DNA of 64,000 bases from Rickettsiales bacterium (lineage in GTDB: Bacteria > Pseudomonadota > Alphaproteobacteria > G027485855): assembly GCA_027485855.1 (NCBI GenBank), contig JAIXQD010000001.1, forward strand, positions 62,001-126,000, read 5' to 3'. Below the pieces are notes generated by a model. That model did no database searches. It was not told the DNA's origin and worked only from the letters and a program-made list of their open reading frames with translations. Both the position numbers and the translations under genes were made by a program. Below, in pieces: positions 17,741 through 25,727 of the stretch (positions are counted from its first letter, which is position 1; each line of letters starts with the position of its first letter).

Positions 17741-19353
17741 GCGCGCGGGCTTTCAGCCAGAATTTCCATCAATTGCTGTTCAAGGCCATAATAGGCCGCT
17801 TTGGGTAAAAAATGCGGGCGGTGGCCATGATATTTATATTCGACAACCAATTTGCCATTATCATCTTCGCCTTTAATCTCGCAGGTAAACAGATCTTGCA
17901 TGGTAATCACTTCGCCCTCCATGCCGATCACTTCAGAAATATGGGTAATGCGCCGCCCACCATCACGCATGCGTGCTACCTGAATAATCGCATCAACCGC
18001 CGAGGCAATTTGCTGGCGAATAGCGCGTGGCGCTAAATTAACGCCGCCCAAACCAACCATATTTTCAAGGCGCATCACGGCTTCGCGCGGGCGGTTGGCG
18101 TGCACTGTTGAAAGCGAGCCATCATGACCGGTATTCATGGCTTGCAACATATCGATAGCTTCGCCGCCGCGGCACTCGCCCAAAATAATGCGATCAGGGC
18201 GCATCCGTAGCGAGTTTTTAAGCAATTCGCGCATGCTGATTTCGCCGTGACCCTCTAAATTGGCGGGCCGTGTTTCGAGGCGTACCACATGCGGCTGTTG
18301 TAATTGCAGCTCGGCCGCGTCTTCAATGGTGACAATGCGCTCGCCCATGTCAATTTGTTGTGACAGGGCATTGAGCAAAGTTGTTTTGCCCGAGCCGGTG
18401 CCACCAGAAATAAGAATATTAAGCCGCGCCCGCCCCATAACTTTCATAACTTTGGCCATTTGCTCGCTGATGCTGCCAAATTTTACCATCACATCGAGCG
18501 TGATTTTTTTCTTAGAGAATTTACGAATGGTAATCGATGGGCCATCAATGGCTAAGGGCGGGATAATAATGTTAACGCGGCTGCCATCGAGCAAGCGGGC
18601 ATCGCACAGCGGGGTGCTTTCATCAATACGGCGGCCAATGGCCGTCACAATGCGTGTGGCTACTGTTAAAACATGGGCGTTGTCACGAAACTCGATATCG
18701 GTCAGCGTAAGACGGCCTTTGCTTTCTATGTAAACTTGCTTGGGGCCGTTCACCATAATTTCGCTTACCGTTTCATCGGCGAGCAGAACTTCTAACGGGC
18801 CAAGGCCGGTCATATCATCGATGATGTTGCGCACCAGCTCTTGCCGCTCATTGGTGTTAAGCTGGATTTTTTGCTCATTGAGAATGTCGCTGATAATATC
18901 GCCAATGGCGCGAAACAGACTCTCTTTATCAAGCTTGGCCGCAGCGCTGGTATCCATACGCTCCATTAACAGCGGGTGCAGCTTGGTTTTAATGGCCTCA
19001 AGCGCTGGCTTGACCACCGAGATGCGGGCAATTTCTGTATCTTCTAAAAACTCTGTGCTTGGTTTATCAGCAGCAGCACTGGTCGTTTTTGGCTGTAGTG
19101 GGATGCTGGCGGCAGGCGGGGGCGCGCTGGCTGTTTTGGGGCTTTGCGCCAAAGCGCGATTGACCAGCGTTGTGACTAAATCGCGTTGATCTAAAATATT
19201 GATCTCGGTTTTGCTTTGCTCAAGCCACGCCAGTAGCATAATTTTAATTTCACGCGAAAGGTCGGCTCTGCCCATGCTGGCCAATTTGCTTGGCGGAAAA
19301 GCCTGCTGCACCTGCGGCCATATCTTATCAAGATGTTCGGCAATAAGGCTCAT
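17737..19353 (-). CDS. cpaF: CpaF/TadA, pilus assembly ATPase
   Basis: Secretion ATPase of the VirB11/TadA group, 538 residues. The Walker A motif is SGGTGSGKTT (residues 316-325), followed by the Asp box IVTIEDAAELQLQQPHVVRL, Walker B RMRPDRIILGECRGGEA and the His box TGHDGSLSTVHAN. Residues 1-110 are a variable, Ala/Pro-rich N-terminal extension. TadA powers both extension and, in characterised systems, retraction of Flp pili. It overlaps cpaE by four bases. Confidence 0.96.
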   Translation of the reverse strand: MSLIAEHLDKIWPQVQQAFPPSKLASMGRADLSREIKIMLLAWLEQSKTEINILDQRDLVTTLVNRALAQSPKTASAPPPAASIPLQPKTTSAAADKPSTEFLEDTEIARISVVKPALEAIKTKLHPLLMERMDTSAAAKLDKESLFRAIGDIISDILNEQKIQLNTNERQELVRNIIDDMTGLGPLEVLLADETVSEIMVNGPKQVYIESKGRLTLTDIEFRDNAHVLTVATRIVTAIGRRIDESTPLCDARLLDGSRVNIIIPPLAIDGPSITIRKFSKKKITLDVMVKFGSISEQMAKVMKVMGRARLNILISGGTGSGKTTLLNALSQQIDMGERIVTIEDAAELQLQQPHVVRLETRPANLEGHGEISMRELLKNSLRMRPDRIILGECRGGEAIDMLQAMNTGHDGSLSTVHANRPREAVMRLENMVGLGGVNLAPRAIRQQIASAVDAIIQVARMRDGGRRITHISEVIGMEGEVITMQDLFTCEIKGEDDNGKLVVEYKYHGHRPHFLPKAAYYGLEQQLMEILAESPRA

Positions 19354-20612
19354 TTGGGCCTATCTTTCTGTTGACTGTCTTTCTGCTCGTTAGCTTTGCT
19401 GGTTTTTTTGCCAGCCAAAAAACCTTGCCACCATTTTTTATGTTCTTCTTCTTTGTTTTTGATATTACCTGTCAGTTTAGCCGCAAGATCGCGGATGGGC
19501 AAAATCAAAGGCGAGGCTGAGTTTACTTGTGCCAAAGGTTTGCCATTATTGGCGGCAATTTTCATGTTGGGCGCATCGCTTGGTAAGAGTAAATCGGCCT
19601 TACCTTGAATGCCACGCTCGAACGCGGCGGCATCCAGCTGCTGGTGTTTTTCATCGCCCATGCCATTGATGACCAGCAACAGGCTCGCCGGGCATGACAG
19701 GCTTTTCAGCATTTTTTTAATGCGGTTGATATCGCGCACGCTGATCAGCGAATAATCGCTGACCAACACAATCACATCGGCTTGGGCCACCAGGCGCTTT
19801 TGTGCCGGCAGCATGGCGCGTGGCATGTCCATAATCACAAAACTGAAATTGCTTTTTAGTTCGCGCATGAGGGCTGTTGTGGCAGCGCTATCAAATAAAA
19901 TGGCTTCTTCAAGGCTTTCTTCGGCGCCTAAAATAGATAAATGCGGCGTGACATTAACCATGGCGCTGGCAATGAGCAGGCTATCCATGCGGCTTGGGGT
20001 TTCTAAGGCCTCTCGCAAGCCGCGCCCGGGTTCTTGATCAAGGGCCAAACTATCGCCGCCAAAATGCAAATCAAGGTCGATGAGCGCCACATGCTGTTGT
20101 TGTTCTTCAGCCATGAGCCACGCTAAATTAAGGGCAAAGCTGCTGGCGCCAACGCCGCCACGTGTGCCAACCACCAGCATTAATTTGGCAGCTTTTGGCG
20201 TATCGGTATTTTGCACCACGGGCTGGCTTTGTATGGTGCGAATAGCCTCGGCCATCACTTCGGCGCTGATGGGTTTAGGTAAATAATCTTGTGCACCGGC
20301 TTGCAGCAAGCGCCGATAAAGCGCCACATCGTTGGTGGTGCCAATGAGCAGTAGCTGCATTTGCCCGCCAGTGAGTGTGTTGAGGCGGCTAATGGCGGCA
20401 ACGGGGTCGGGGTGGTTATCAATATCAACCACAGCTATGCGCGGCGGGGTGGCTTCGCTGAGCAGTTCAGATAAGGCATCAAGGCCGCCGGTTTGCACTG
20501 TGGCCGTGGGCCAGCCTTCGCGCTCGGCAATGCTGCGCAAAATATTATAGCTGGCATCATCCAGCACAAAGCCCATAAACTCTTCATGGGACAATGTAGA
20601 TGTTTGGCTCAT
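19350..20612 (-). CDS. cpaE: CpaE/TadZ, pilus localisation ParA-like protein
   Basis: A 420-residue protein with an atypical receiver-like N-terminal domain (residues ~14-130) and a ParA/MinD-like ATPase domain (~143-370). The nucleotide loop reads GTRGGVGASS at 149-158: the lysine of the usual GKS/GKT is replaced by Ala, as in many TadZ proteins. The second-strand DLDLHFGGDSLALD and the MDMPRAMLPA segments are kept. The N-terminal VVDIDN keeps acidic residues of a receiver, but phosphorylation is doubtful. TadZ positions the pilus machine, often at a pole. A Lys/Gln-rich tail ends the protein. Confidence 0.93.
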   Translation of the reverse strand: MSQTSTLSHEEFMGFVLDDASYNILRSIAEREGWPTATVQTGGLDALSELLSEATPPRIAVVDIDNHPDPVAAISRLNTLTGGQMQLLLIGTTNDVALYRRLLQAGAQDYLPKPISAEVMAEAIRTIQSQPVVQNTDTPKAAKLMLVVGTRGGVGASSFALNLAWLMAEEQQQHVALIDLDLHFGGDSLALDQEPGRGLREALETPSRMDSLLIASAMVNVTPHLSILGAEESLEEAILFDSAATTALMRELKSNFSFVIMDMPRAMLPAQKRLVAQADVIVLVSDYSLISVRDINRIKKMLKSLSCPASLLLVINGMGDEKHQQLDAAAFERGIQGKADLLLPSDAPNMKIAANNGKPLAQVNSASPLILPIRDLAAKLTGNIKNKEEEHKKWWQGFLAGKKTSKANEQKDSQQKDRPK

Positions 20613-20633
20613 CGGGGGGCGCGGCGCATTAAA

Positions 20634-20984
20634 TTAGGGGGTTCCGGCATTTTGCAAAGGCCTTGGCTCGCCCGCTTTGTAGCGCGTTATGGCATTGGCG
20701 GTGACATCGCTGGGGCCGGTGGTGTCGGCGCGGCCTTTTTGCAAATCGCGCGGGTCGGCAATCATATTGGCCAGATTGCGTGCCGTAGCACAGCCCAATT
20801 GTGGTGTGGGCGCATTGGTGTATTTATCGACCAGCTCAGGCGACCATTCGGGGCATTGAGGCGCAATGGCCACATATTGACCATCGGGCTTCTGCACCAC
20901 GCGAATTTCATGATTAGCCGCCTCATAGGTGCTGGCAGCGCCAATGCAACCCGTCAGCAAAAGCAGCAAAAGAGCAGTGCGCAT
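20634..20984 (-). CDS. cpaD: CpaD-like pilus lipoprotein, short form
   Basis: A 116-residue lipoprotein with lipobox LLTGC (Cys13). The family signature is in the C-terminal half: CPEWSPELVDKYTNAPTPQL, GCATARNLANMIADPRDLQK, then a conserved ITRYKAGEP end. Typical CpaD proteins are about 200 residues or more, so most of the N-terminal domain is missing while the signal sequence is kept. This reads as a compact form rather than a frameshift, since the reading frame is clean and the start coincides with the cpaC stop (TAATG). CpaD helps the CpaC secretin localise or fold. Confidence 0.85.
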   Translation of the reverse strand: MRTALLLLLLTGCIGAASTYEAANHEIRVVQKPDGQYVAIAPQCPEWSPELVDKYTNAPTPQLGCATARNLANMIADPRDLQKGRADTTGPSDVTANAITRYKAGEPRPLQNAGTP

Positions 20985-22573
20985 TAGCGTGTCTCCCTTT
21001 GAGGTGTTTCAAAACCAACATCGCCATGTAGACCATTGAGGGCCTTGGGCTTAAGCGAGTTGTTGCCAAAACCAGTGCCAGGCATATTATCCGCGTCATT
21101 ATTGCGGCTGATATCGTCTGGTTTGGGTGGTGGTGGTAAAATGTCGTCTAAGTTAACGGGTTTTGCGCCCACTTGCCGCCCCATCAGCAGCCGCTCGGCA
21201 TCTGATGGTGCCACCAGCCCTTCTTGCGGGGTGGCAAGCCGCTCTGAATTAGGCCGCACCAAATAGGGCGTGACGAGAATCACCAGCTCGGTTTCATCGC
21301 GGCGGAAACTATCTGAACGAAACAGCTGCCCCAAAATCGGCAAATCGCCCAAGAACGGAAATTTGCTGATATCTTGGTTGGTGTTGTTTTGCAGCAAGCC
21401 CGCAATAGCAAAACTTTGACCACTGCCAAGCTCAATAGTGGTTTCAGCACGACGGGTGGTAAGGGCAGGCACACTCAGATTATCGATAGTCACAGCGCCT
21501 GCAGTGCTGAGCTGGCTAACCTCTGGGCGCACCCGCATTGATACTTGGCCATCAGCAGTGATGGTTGGCGTAAAGGACAGGCTAATACCATATTGCCGAT
21601 AAGAAACGCTGATCGTGCCATTGCCCTGCGGAATCGGCACCGGAAATTCACCACCCGCTAAAAAGCTGGCGGTTTCACCTGAAAGCGCCGTTAAACTGGG
21701 CTCGGCCAAAACCGTGACCAGACCTTCGGTGGCCAGCGCATCGATGGTGCCGTTAATATCCATACGGCCCCAACGATCACCAAAATGCAGCGCATTGCGA
21801 CCACCAGGCCGATTGATAACGCCGGTTGGGCCAAAATTACCAATCCGATCGGCCGCTGCAATGGGCAAAAACATTTGTGCACCCGTGGCAAGGCCCAAGG
21901 TGGCATTGCCTAGCGCGCCGAAAGTCTCCCAATTGACGCCAAGTTGTTTGCTAACCGCGCGTGAAACTTCGGCCACGCGCACGCGCAAATAAACTTGTGT
22001 AGCGCCACTAATGCGTATTTGGTTGATGACTTCGCCATTAGCGCTGACAAAGCGTGTGGCAATGCGGCGCGCTTGCTCAACTTCGCTGGCGGAGCGCACA
22101 TCGCCTTGCAGCACAATGCCACCCGGCACCGAGCTGACCTGTATTTGGTTTTTGGGCAGGCTTTGTTGCAGCGCTTGCCGCAGACCCGATAGGTTTTCGC
22201 TGACGGTGATATTATAATTGGCCACAGCGCGGTTTTGCTCGGGGCTGGTGATAAGAATATTAGTGCTGCCCACGCGCTGGCCGATAATCATGATACTATC
22301 GGGGGCGGGCATCATGATTTCAGCCACGGTGGGGTCGGCAATCATCACGGCCGCCGGCTGCGCCTCTAGCTGAATGATGGTGCTTTTGCCAACTTCAACC
22401 GTGGCGCTACGGGCATCACCGGTTTGCACGCCATATTTAAGCGGTGCTGCTTTTGTAGCCACAGCCTCGGTCGGCGCTGGCGGATTATTATTGGCCAAAT
22501 TATTGGCTAAGGCGGGGAGGGCGCATAAGCCCAGCAGCAGCGCCGTTGTGGCTAAAAGCTTGGTCAATCTCAT
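20984..22573 (-). CDS. cpaC: CpaC/RcpA, outer-membrane secretin of the Tad pilus
   Basis: A 529-residue secretin with an N-terminal signal peptide (ending ALPALANN), a pilus/BON-like domain (residues ~50-200: TVEVGKSTIIQLEAQPAAVM, VPGGIVLQGDVRSASEVEQA) and the secretin core (~250-440) with VLAEPSLTALSGETASFLAG, FTPTITADGQVSMRVRPEVS and the end-of-core LGDLPILGQLFRSDSFRRDE. It forms the outer-membrane pore for Flp pili. Its start overlaps the cpaB stop by four bases. Confidence 0.96.
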   Translation of the reverse strand: MRLTKLLATTALLLGLCALPALANNLANNNPPAPTEAVATKAAPLKYGVQTGDARSATVEVGKSTIIQLEAQPAAVMIADPTVAEIMMPAPDSIMIIGQRVGSTNILITSPEQNRAVANYNITVSENLSGLRQALQQSLPKNQIQVSSVPGGIVLQGDVRSASEVEQARRIATRFVSANGEVINQIRISGATQVYLRVRVAEVSRAVSKQLGVNWETFGALGNATLGLATGAQMFLPIAAADRIGNFGPTGVINRPGGRNALHFGDRWGRMDINGTIDALATEGLVTVLAEPSLTALSGETASFLAGGEFPVPIPQGNGTISVSYRQYGISLSFTPTITADGQVSMRVRPEVSQLSTAGAVTIDNLSVPALTTRRAETTIELGSGQSFAIAGLLQNNTNQDISKFPFLGDLPILGQLFRSDSFRRDETELVILVTPYLVRPNSERLATPQEGLVAPSDAERLLMGRQVGAKPVNLDDILPPPPKPDDISRNNDADNMPGTGFGNNSLKPKALNGLHGDVGFETPQRETR

Positions 22574-23469
22574 GGGGCCGCTCCGCGATTGGTGGGGGTG
22601 ACGCCAAAATAAATTGGCGTAACATCACGACCGCGCACAATTTGCACAGAGGTGAAATTTTGCTCGCTGCTCTGAATGGGGGCGGGTAGTGCACCACTGA
22701 CATCGCTATCCCATGTCACCATATGGTCGCTGAGATTACTGCCGGGCATGGCCACACTGCGCAACACCAGCGAGATAGTACCCAGCTCGCGCGCTAGTGT
22801 CAGCTGTTCGGCTTGTTGTGAGGTCACTTCCAGCGTAACCACTTCGGCCACTTTGGCCTCGGTTTTGTTTTTATCTTCTTTTTCGTCGCTCACTTTAAAG
22901 TTGGTGCGCTGATCAAGCGCCAGCACGCGCAGATTTTGCAAAACAGTTTCGCTGATGCGGCGCTGTTGTAGCCCTGGGTCATTTTCGCGTTGCAGTGTAT
23001 GCGTTAAAATAACATCGACCCGATCACCCGGAAAAACAAAGCCAGCCACGCCACTAATGCTATTCACTGACACTGACATGGCGCGCATACCGGGCGCCAG
23101 TACGGCCGCTAAAAATCCGCGCTCGCCCGCTTTAACAATGCGCTCGGTGCTGAGTGGTTGTCCGGCTTTTATGCCATCACGTACAACGCCGCCCAAAATA
23201 CTGCTTCTGCTGGTAACGCCATTAACCACCCAGCCTTTTTGCACATTTTCGGCGGGCATTTTCTGCCATTGTACCATGGTTTCGGCTAAAATTGTGCCAG
23301 CGGCAATGTCGGTGACCGCTACCAGCACTTCGCTGCTAGGTTTATTATCCTCTTGCACAACATTGCTGCTGGGGTTGCCCGTGTTCGGCTTTGGCCTTTG
23401 GGTCATAATGATAATGCCAACCGCAACCAAAGTTGCGATAATCAGCAGCAGTAATTTGCGTTTGGGCAT
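22570..23469 (-). CDS. cpaB: CpaB/RcpC, periplasmic pilus assembly protein
   Basis: A 299-residue protein with one N-terminal membrane anchor (LLLLIIATLVAVGIIIMTQ), a SAF domain (residues ~48-110, including VAVTDIAAGTILAETMVQWQ) and the RcpC domain that follows (GVAGFVFPGDRVDVILTHTL, LTLARELGTISLVLRS). It is needed for stable secretin assembly in Tad systems and may contact peptidoglycan. It begins 50 bases after the cpaA stop. Confidence 0.93.
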   Translation of the reverse strand: MPKRKLLLLIIATLVAVGIIIMTQRPKPNTGNPSSNVVQEDNKPSSEVLVAVTDIAAGTILAETMVQWQKMPAENVQKGWVVNGVTSRSSILGGVVRDGIKAGQPLSTERIVKAGERGFLAAVLAPGMRAMSVSVNSISGVAGFVFPGDRVDVILTHTLQRENDPGLQQRRISETVLQNLRVLALDQRTNFKVSDEKEDKNKTEAKVAEVVTLEVTSQQAEQLTLARELGTISLVLRSVAMPGSNLSDHMVTWDSDVSGALPAPIQSSEQNFTSVQIVRGRDVTPIYFGVTPTNRGAAP

Positions 23470-23519
23470 GGCCTATCCTCACTTCAAAAAGTGTGGCCCT
23501 GCCTTTTTAATGCGCCCGC

Positions 23520-23999
23520 TTAATGCGCCAGTAGATATAACACCCACCAGCCGCCCGCAGAAATGGCAACGCCATAAGGTAAATGTGGCGCAGAAACACT
23601 GAGTTTTTTGTTAAGGCGTTGGCGAATCAGCATGAAAATCGAGATCATTCCGCCAGCGAGCGCCATTATGAGGAGTAATTGCAACACATAGGTGGGGCCA
23701 GCAAACAAACCAATGCCGGCAAGCAGCTTGGCGTCACCGCCGCCCCAAACATGTAAATAGAATAAAACCGCGCCAATGATAAACATGGCCATGGCCAGCA
23801 ATAAATGCTGCCACCAAATATCGAGGCCGCTGATGGCGGCAAATAAGGCGAACAACACCGCTAAAGCAATCGAGCAGCTATCGGGAATTTCGGTGCGTTT
23901 AACATCGGTATAGCTGGCATAGGCCAGACATAAGGCCGCTAACGCGAGCAGTGATAGGCTTAAATCATGTGCCGGCAATCCTGGTAGTATTTCGGGCAT
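23520..23999 (-). CDS. cpaA: CpaA/TadV, prepilin peptidase
   Basis: A 159-residue type IV prepilin peptidase lacking the methyltransferase domain, as usual for the Tad type. The two catalytic Asp residues are Asp32 in YTDVKRTEIPDS and Asp89 in WGGGDAKLL (the GxGD motif). Five or six hydrophobic helices fill the rest. It should cleave the Flp pilin after the Gly of its RKG|A site. A strong intrinsic terminator sits between flp and this gene. Confidence 0.94.
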   Translation of the reverse strand: MPEILPGLPAHDLSLSLLALAALCLAYASYTDVKRTEIPDSCSIALAVLFALFAAISGLDIWWQHLLLAMAMFIIGAVLFYLHVWGGGDAKLLAGIGLFAGPTYVLQLLLIMALAGGMISIFMLIRQRLNKKLSVSAPHLPYGVAISAGGWWVLYLLAH

Positions 24000-24012
24000 G
24001 GTTTATTCCCCT

Positions 24013-24048
24013 AAAAAAAATCCCCGCCTGTTTTGAGCAGGCGGGGAT
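24013..24048 (-). terminator. Intrinsic terminator between flp and cpaA
   Basis: An 11-bp perfect stem, ATCCCCGCCTG against CAGGCGGGGAT with a 7-base loop (24020-24048), followed on the minus strand by a run of eight T residues. It lies 22 bases after the flp stop and just before cpaA. It should let the pilin be made in large excess over the assembly genes, which would be read by partial read-through or by a separate promoter. Confidence 0.92.
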
Positions 24049-24070
24049 AAATCATTACACCAATGCGTTA

Positions 24071-24274
24071 TTACGGAGCAGGTGTACCACCGCCGCCGCC
24101 AGTGCCGCCGGTGGTGCCAGCGCCTTGCAGCTCGGTCGAGACCGTGCCAAAGATGCCGCTAATGTCGGTGCCCAATGTTTCAAGGGCCAGAATAATGGCA
24201 ACAGCAATCAAAGCGGCAATCAGGCCGTATTCAATAGCTGTGGCGCCTTTGCGGTTACGAATAAGTTTTAACAT
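24071..24274 (-). CDS. flp: Flp-type major pilin
   Basis: A 67-residue Flp/PilA prepilin. A short basic leader MLKLIRNRKG is followed by the processing site and hydrophobic helix ATAIEYGLIAALIAVAIIL, with the conserved Glu at position 5 of the mature protein followed by Tyr. The C-terminus is unusual: a run of Gly/Thr ending TPAP. The start has GGAGG upstream. It is the first gene of the Tad locus. A CtrA-like box lies about 50-64 bases upstream of its start. Confidence 0.96.
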   Translation of the reverse strand: MLKLIRNRKGATAIEYGLIAALIAVAIILALETLGTDISGIFGTVSTELQGAGTTGGTGGGGGTPAP

Positions 24275-24323
24275 TGTATCCTCCGTGATGTTCGTTCAAT
24301 GAAACAATGCTAGCGCCGAATCC

Positions 24324-24338
24324 TTAACATCAAGTTAA
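24324..24338. promoter_or_regulatory. CtrA-like box upstream of the pilin gene
   Basis: TTAA-CATCAAG-TTAA, an exact TTAA-N7-TTAA match to the CtrA recognition pattern, embedded in the symmetric CTTAAC-ATCAA-GTTAAG. It lies 50-64 bases upstream of the flp start, where CtrA sites commonly overlap a -35 element. In Caulobacter the homologous pilA is CtrA-activated. The remaining 24339-24512 is AT-rich and non-coding, with no other clear signal. Confidence 0.6.
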
Positions 24339-24512
24339 GCGACCAAAACATTTTGCCAACGAAAACAATGGGATAATCTAAAAACAGAGTAAACGTAAAC
24401 TCGTGCTAATGGTAAATGTAAAGTCTTTGCAGATTGGTTTTAAACTAGAGGCAAACTGCTGTTATTTTTTGAAGGTATTTTAGGATATTAAAATAGCGCC
24501 AGCGCAAAAAGA

Positions 24513-25301
24513 CTATATTTTTAGGCCAATTATTAGCGGGGTGTGGTCGGAGGGTTGCGGCGCTGCCCGCGCTTCGCGGTCGATTTTGGCTTCTTGTAGT
24601 CTGTCGGCCGCAGCGGGCGATAGCAGAAAATGATCGATACGAATGCCGGCATTGCGATTAAAGGCTGCGGCCTGATAATCCCAGAATGTGTAACAATCTG
24701 TCTCGTTGGGATGGAGGGCGCGGTAGGCATCGACAGTGCCAAGGTTGAGCAGGCGGCGCCATGCAGCCCGGCTTTCCGGTTGGGCGAGGGCGTCATTTTG
24801 CCAATCGGCGGGGTTTTTGGCGTCTTGCGCGGTTGGAATAATATTATAATCGCCGCCCAGCAAAAATAGCTCGCGCTTTGGTAGCAGCGCCTGCACATGC
24901 AGCTCAAGCCGCTTGAGCCAATTCAGCTTATAGCTAAATTTTTCGGTCCCCAGCGGGTTACCATTCGGCGCATATAAATTAGCACACCGAATTGTGGCGT
25001 GAGCGTGCTGCAGCAACACTTCTATATAGCGTGCTTGTGCATCGGTGTCATCAAAGGGCAAAGCGCGGTGCTCAACCTGCATGGGCCATTTGGCTAAAAT
25101 AGCCACGCCATTATAGGCTTTTTGCCCAACATATTCGGCCTTGTAGCCTAGCGCGGCAAACTCGGCTACAGGCAGGGTCTCGCCCTTTAGCTCTTGCAGA
25201 AACAGCGCATCGGGCTGGTTTGTTTGCAGCCACGCCAAAACCTGCGGCAGGCGCATTTTGATGGAATTAACATTCCAAGTGGCAAAGCGTATAACAGTCA
25301 T
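24513..25301 (-). CDS. xth: Exodeoxyribonuclease III family DNA repair nuclease
   Basis: A 262-residue member of the exonuclease III/AP-endonuclease family. Visible active-site motifs are ATWNVNSIKMR at the start, FLQELKGE (metal-binding Glu), NLYAPNGNPLG, GGDYNIIPTAQD (Asp/Asn pair) and the terminal SDHTPLI with catalytic Asp-His. It incises abasic sites and degrades 3' ends in base excision repair. It overlaps the erpA stop by one base on the same strand, so the two form a short operon. Confidence 0.95.
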   Translation of the reverse strand: MTVIRFATWNVNSIKMRLPQVLAWLQTNQPDALFLQELKGETLPVAEFAALGYKAEYVGQKAYNGVAILAKWPMQVEHRALPFDDTDAQARYIEVLLQHAHATIRCANLYAPNGNPLGTEKFSYKLNWLKRLELHVQALLPKRELFLLGGDYNIIPTAQDAKNPADWQNDALAQPESRAAWRRLLNLGTVDAYRALHPNETDCYTFWDYQAAAFNRNAGIRIDHFLLSPAAADRLQEAKIDREARAAPQPSDHTPLIIGLKI

Positions 25302-25636
25302 CAGAGACTAAACGAATTGCCGCAGCCGCAGCCCGATTTGGCGTTGGGGTTGATAATGCGAAAGCTGGCTTCGAGCAATTCTTCAACATAATCGACTTGC
25401 GCGCCGGCCAATAAATCGAGCGAGGTGCGGTCAACCAGCAAGCCCGCGCCATCACGCATAATCAGGGTGTCATCGTCGTTTTTGCTGGCATCTAGAGCAA
25501 AACTATATTGAAAGCCCGAGCAGCCGCCGCCATGCACCGCAAGGCGTAATTTTAGCTCGGGCTGATTTTCAGCCGCCACCAGCGCATTTATTTTGCGTGC
25601 CGCATTTTCGGTGAGTGTCAGAGATTGGTTGTCCAT
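25301..25636 (-). CDS. erpA: ErpA/IscA-type iron-sulfur carrier protein
   Basis: A 111-residue A-type carrier. The three cluster-binding cysteines are Cys39 in HGGGCSGFQY and Cys103 and Cys105 in SGCGCGNSF. It delivers [4Fe-4S] or [2Fe-2S] clusters to apo-proteins. The ErpA name follows from its conserved place next to dgt and argS in alphaproteobacteria. No ribosome site is visible. A TATATA ends five bases before the ATG on the minus strand, so initiation may be leaderless. The 91-base gap to dgt serves as a divergent promoter region. Confidence 0.92.
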   Translation of the reverse strand: MDNQSLTLTENAARKINALVAAENQPELKLRLAVHGGGCSGFQYSFALDASKNDDDTLIMRDGAGLLVDRTSLDLLAGAQVDYVEELLEASFRIINPNAKSGCGCGNSFSL

Positions 25637-25727
25637 AGCTCTATATATGTACTTGATTGCTAAAAAAACAACAACAGCAGCGCAGCATGGCTTGGCAAAG
25701 CTAGGGGGTTTGGGGTAACTTTGCCTG

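Noticed and set aside
23951..24271. Plus-strand frame covering the flp pilin gene
   Set aside because: Opposite to a pilin with perfect signature and ribosome site; crosses the terminator and has no support.
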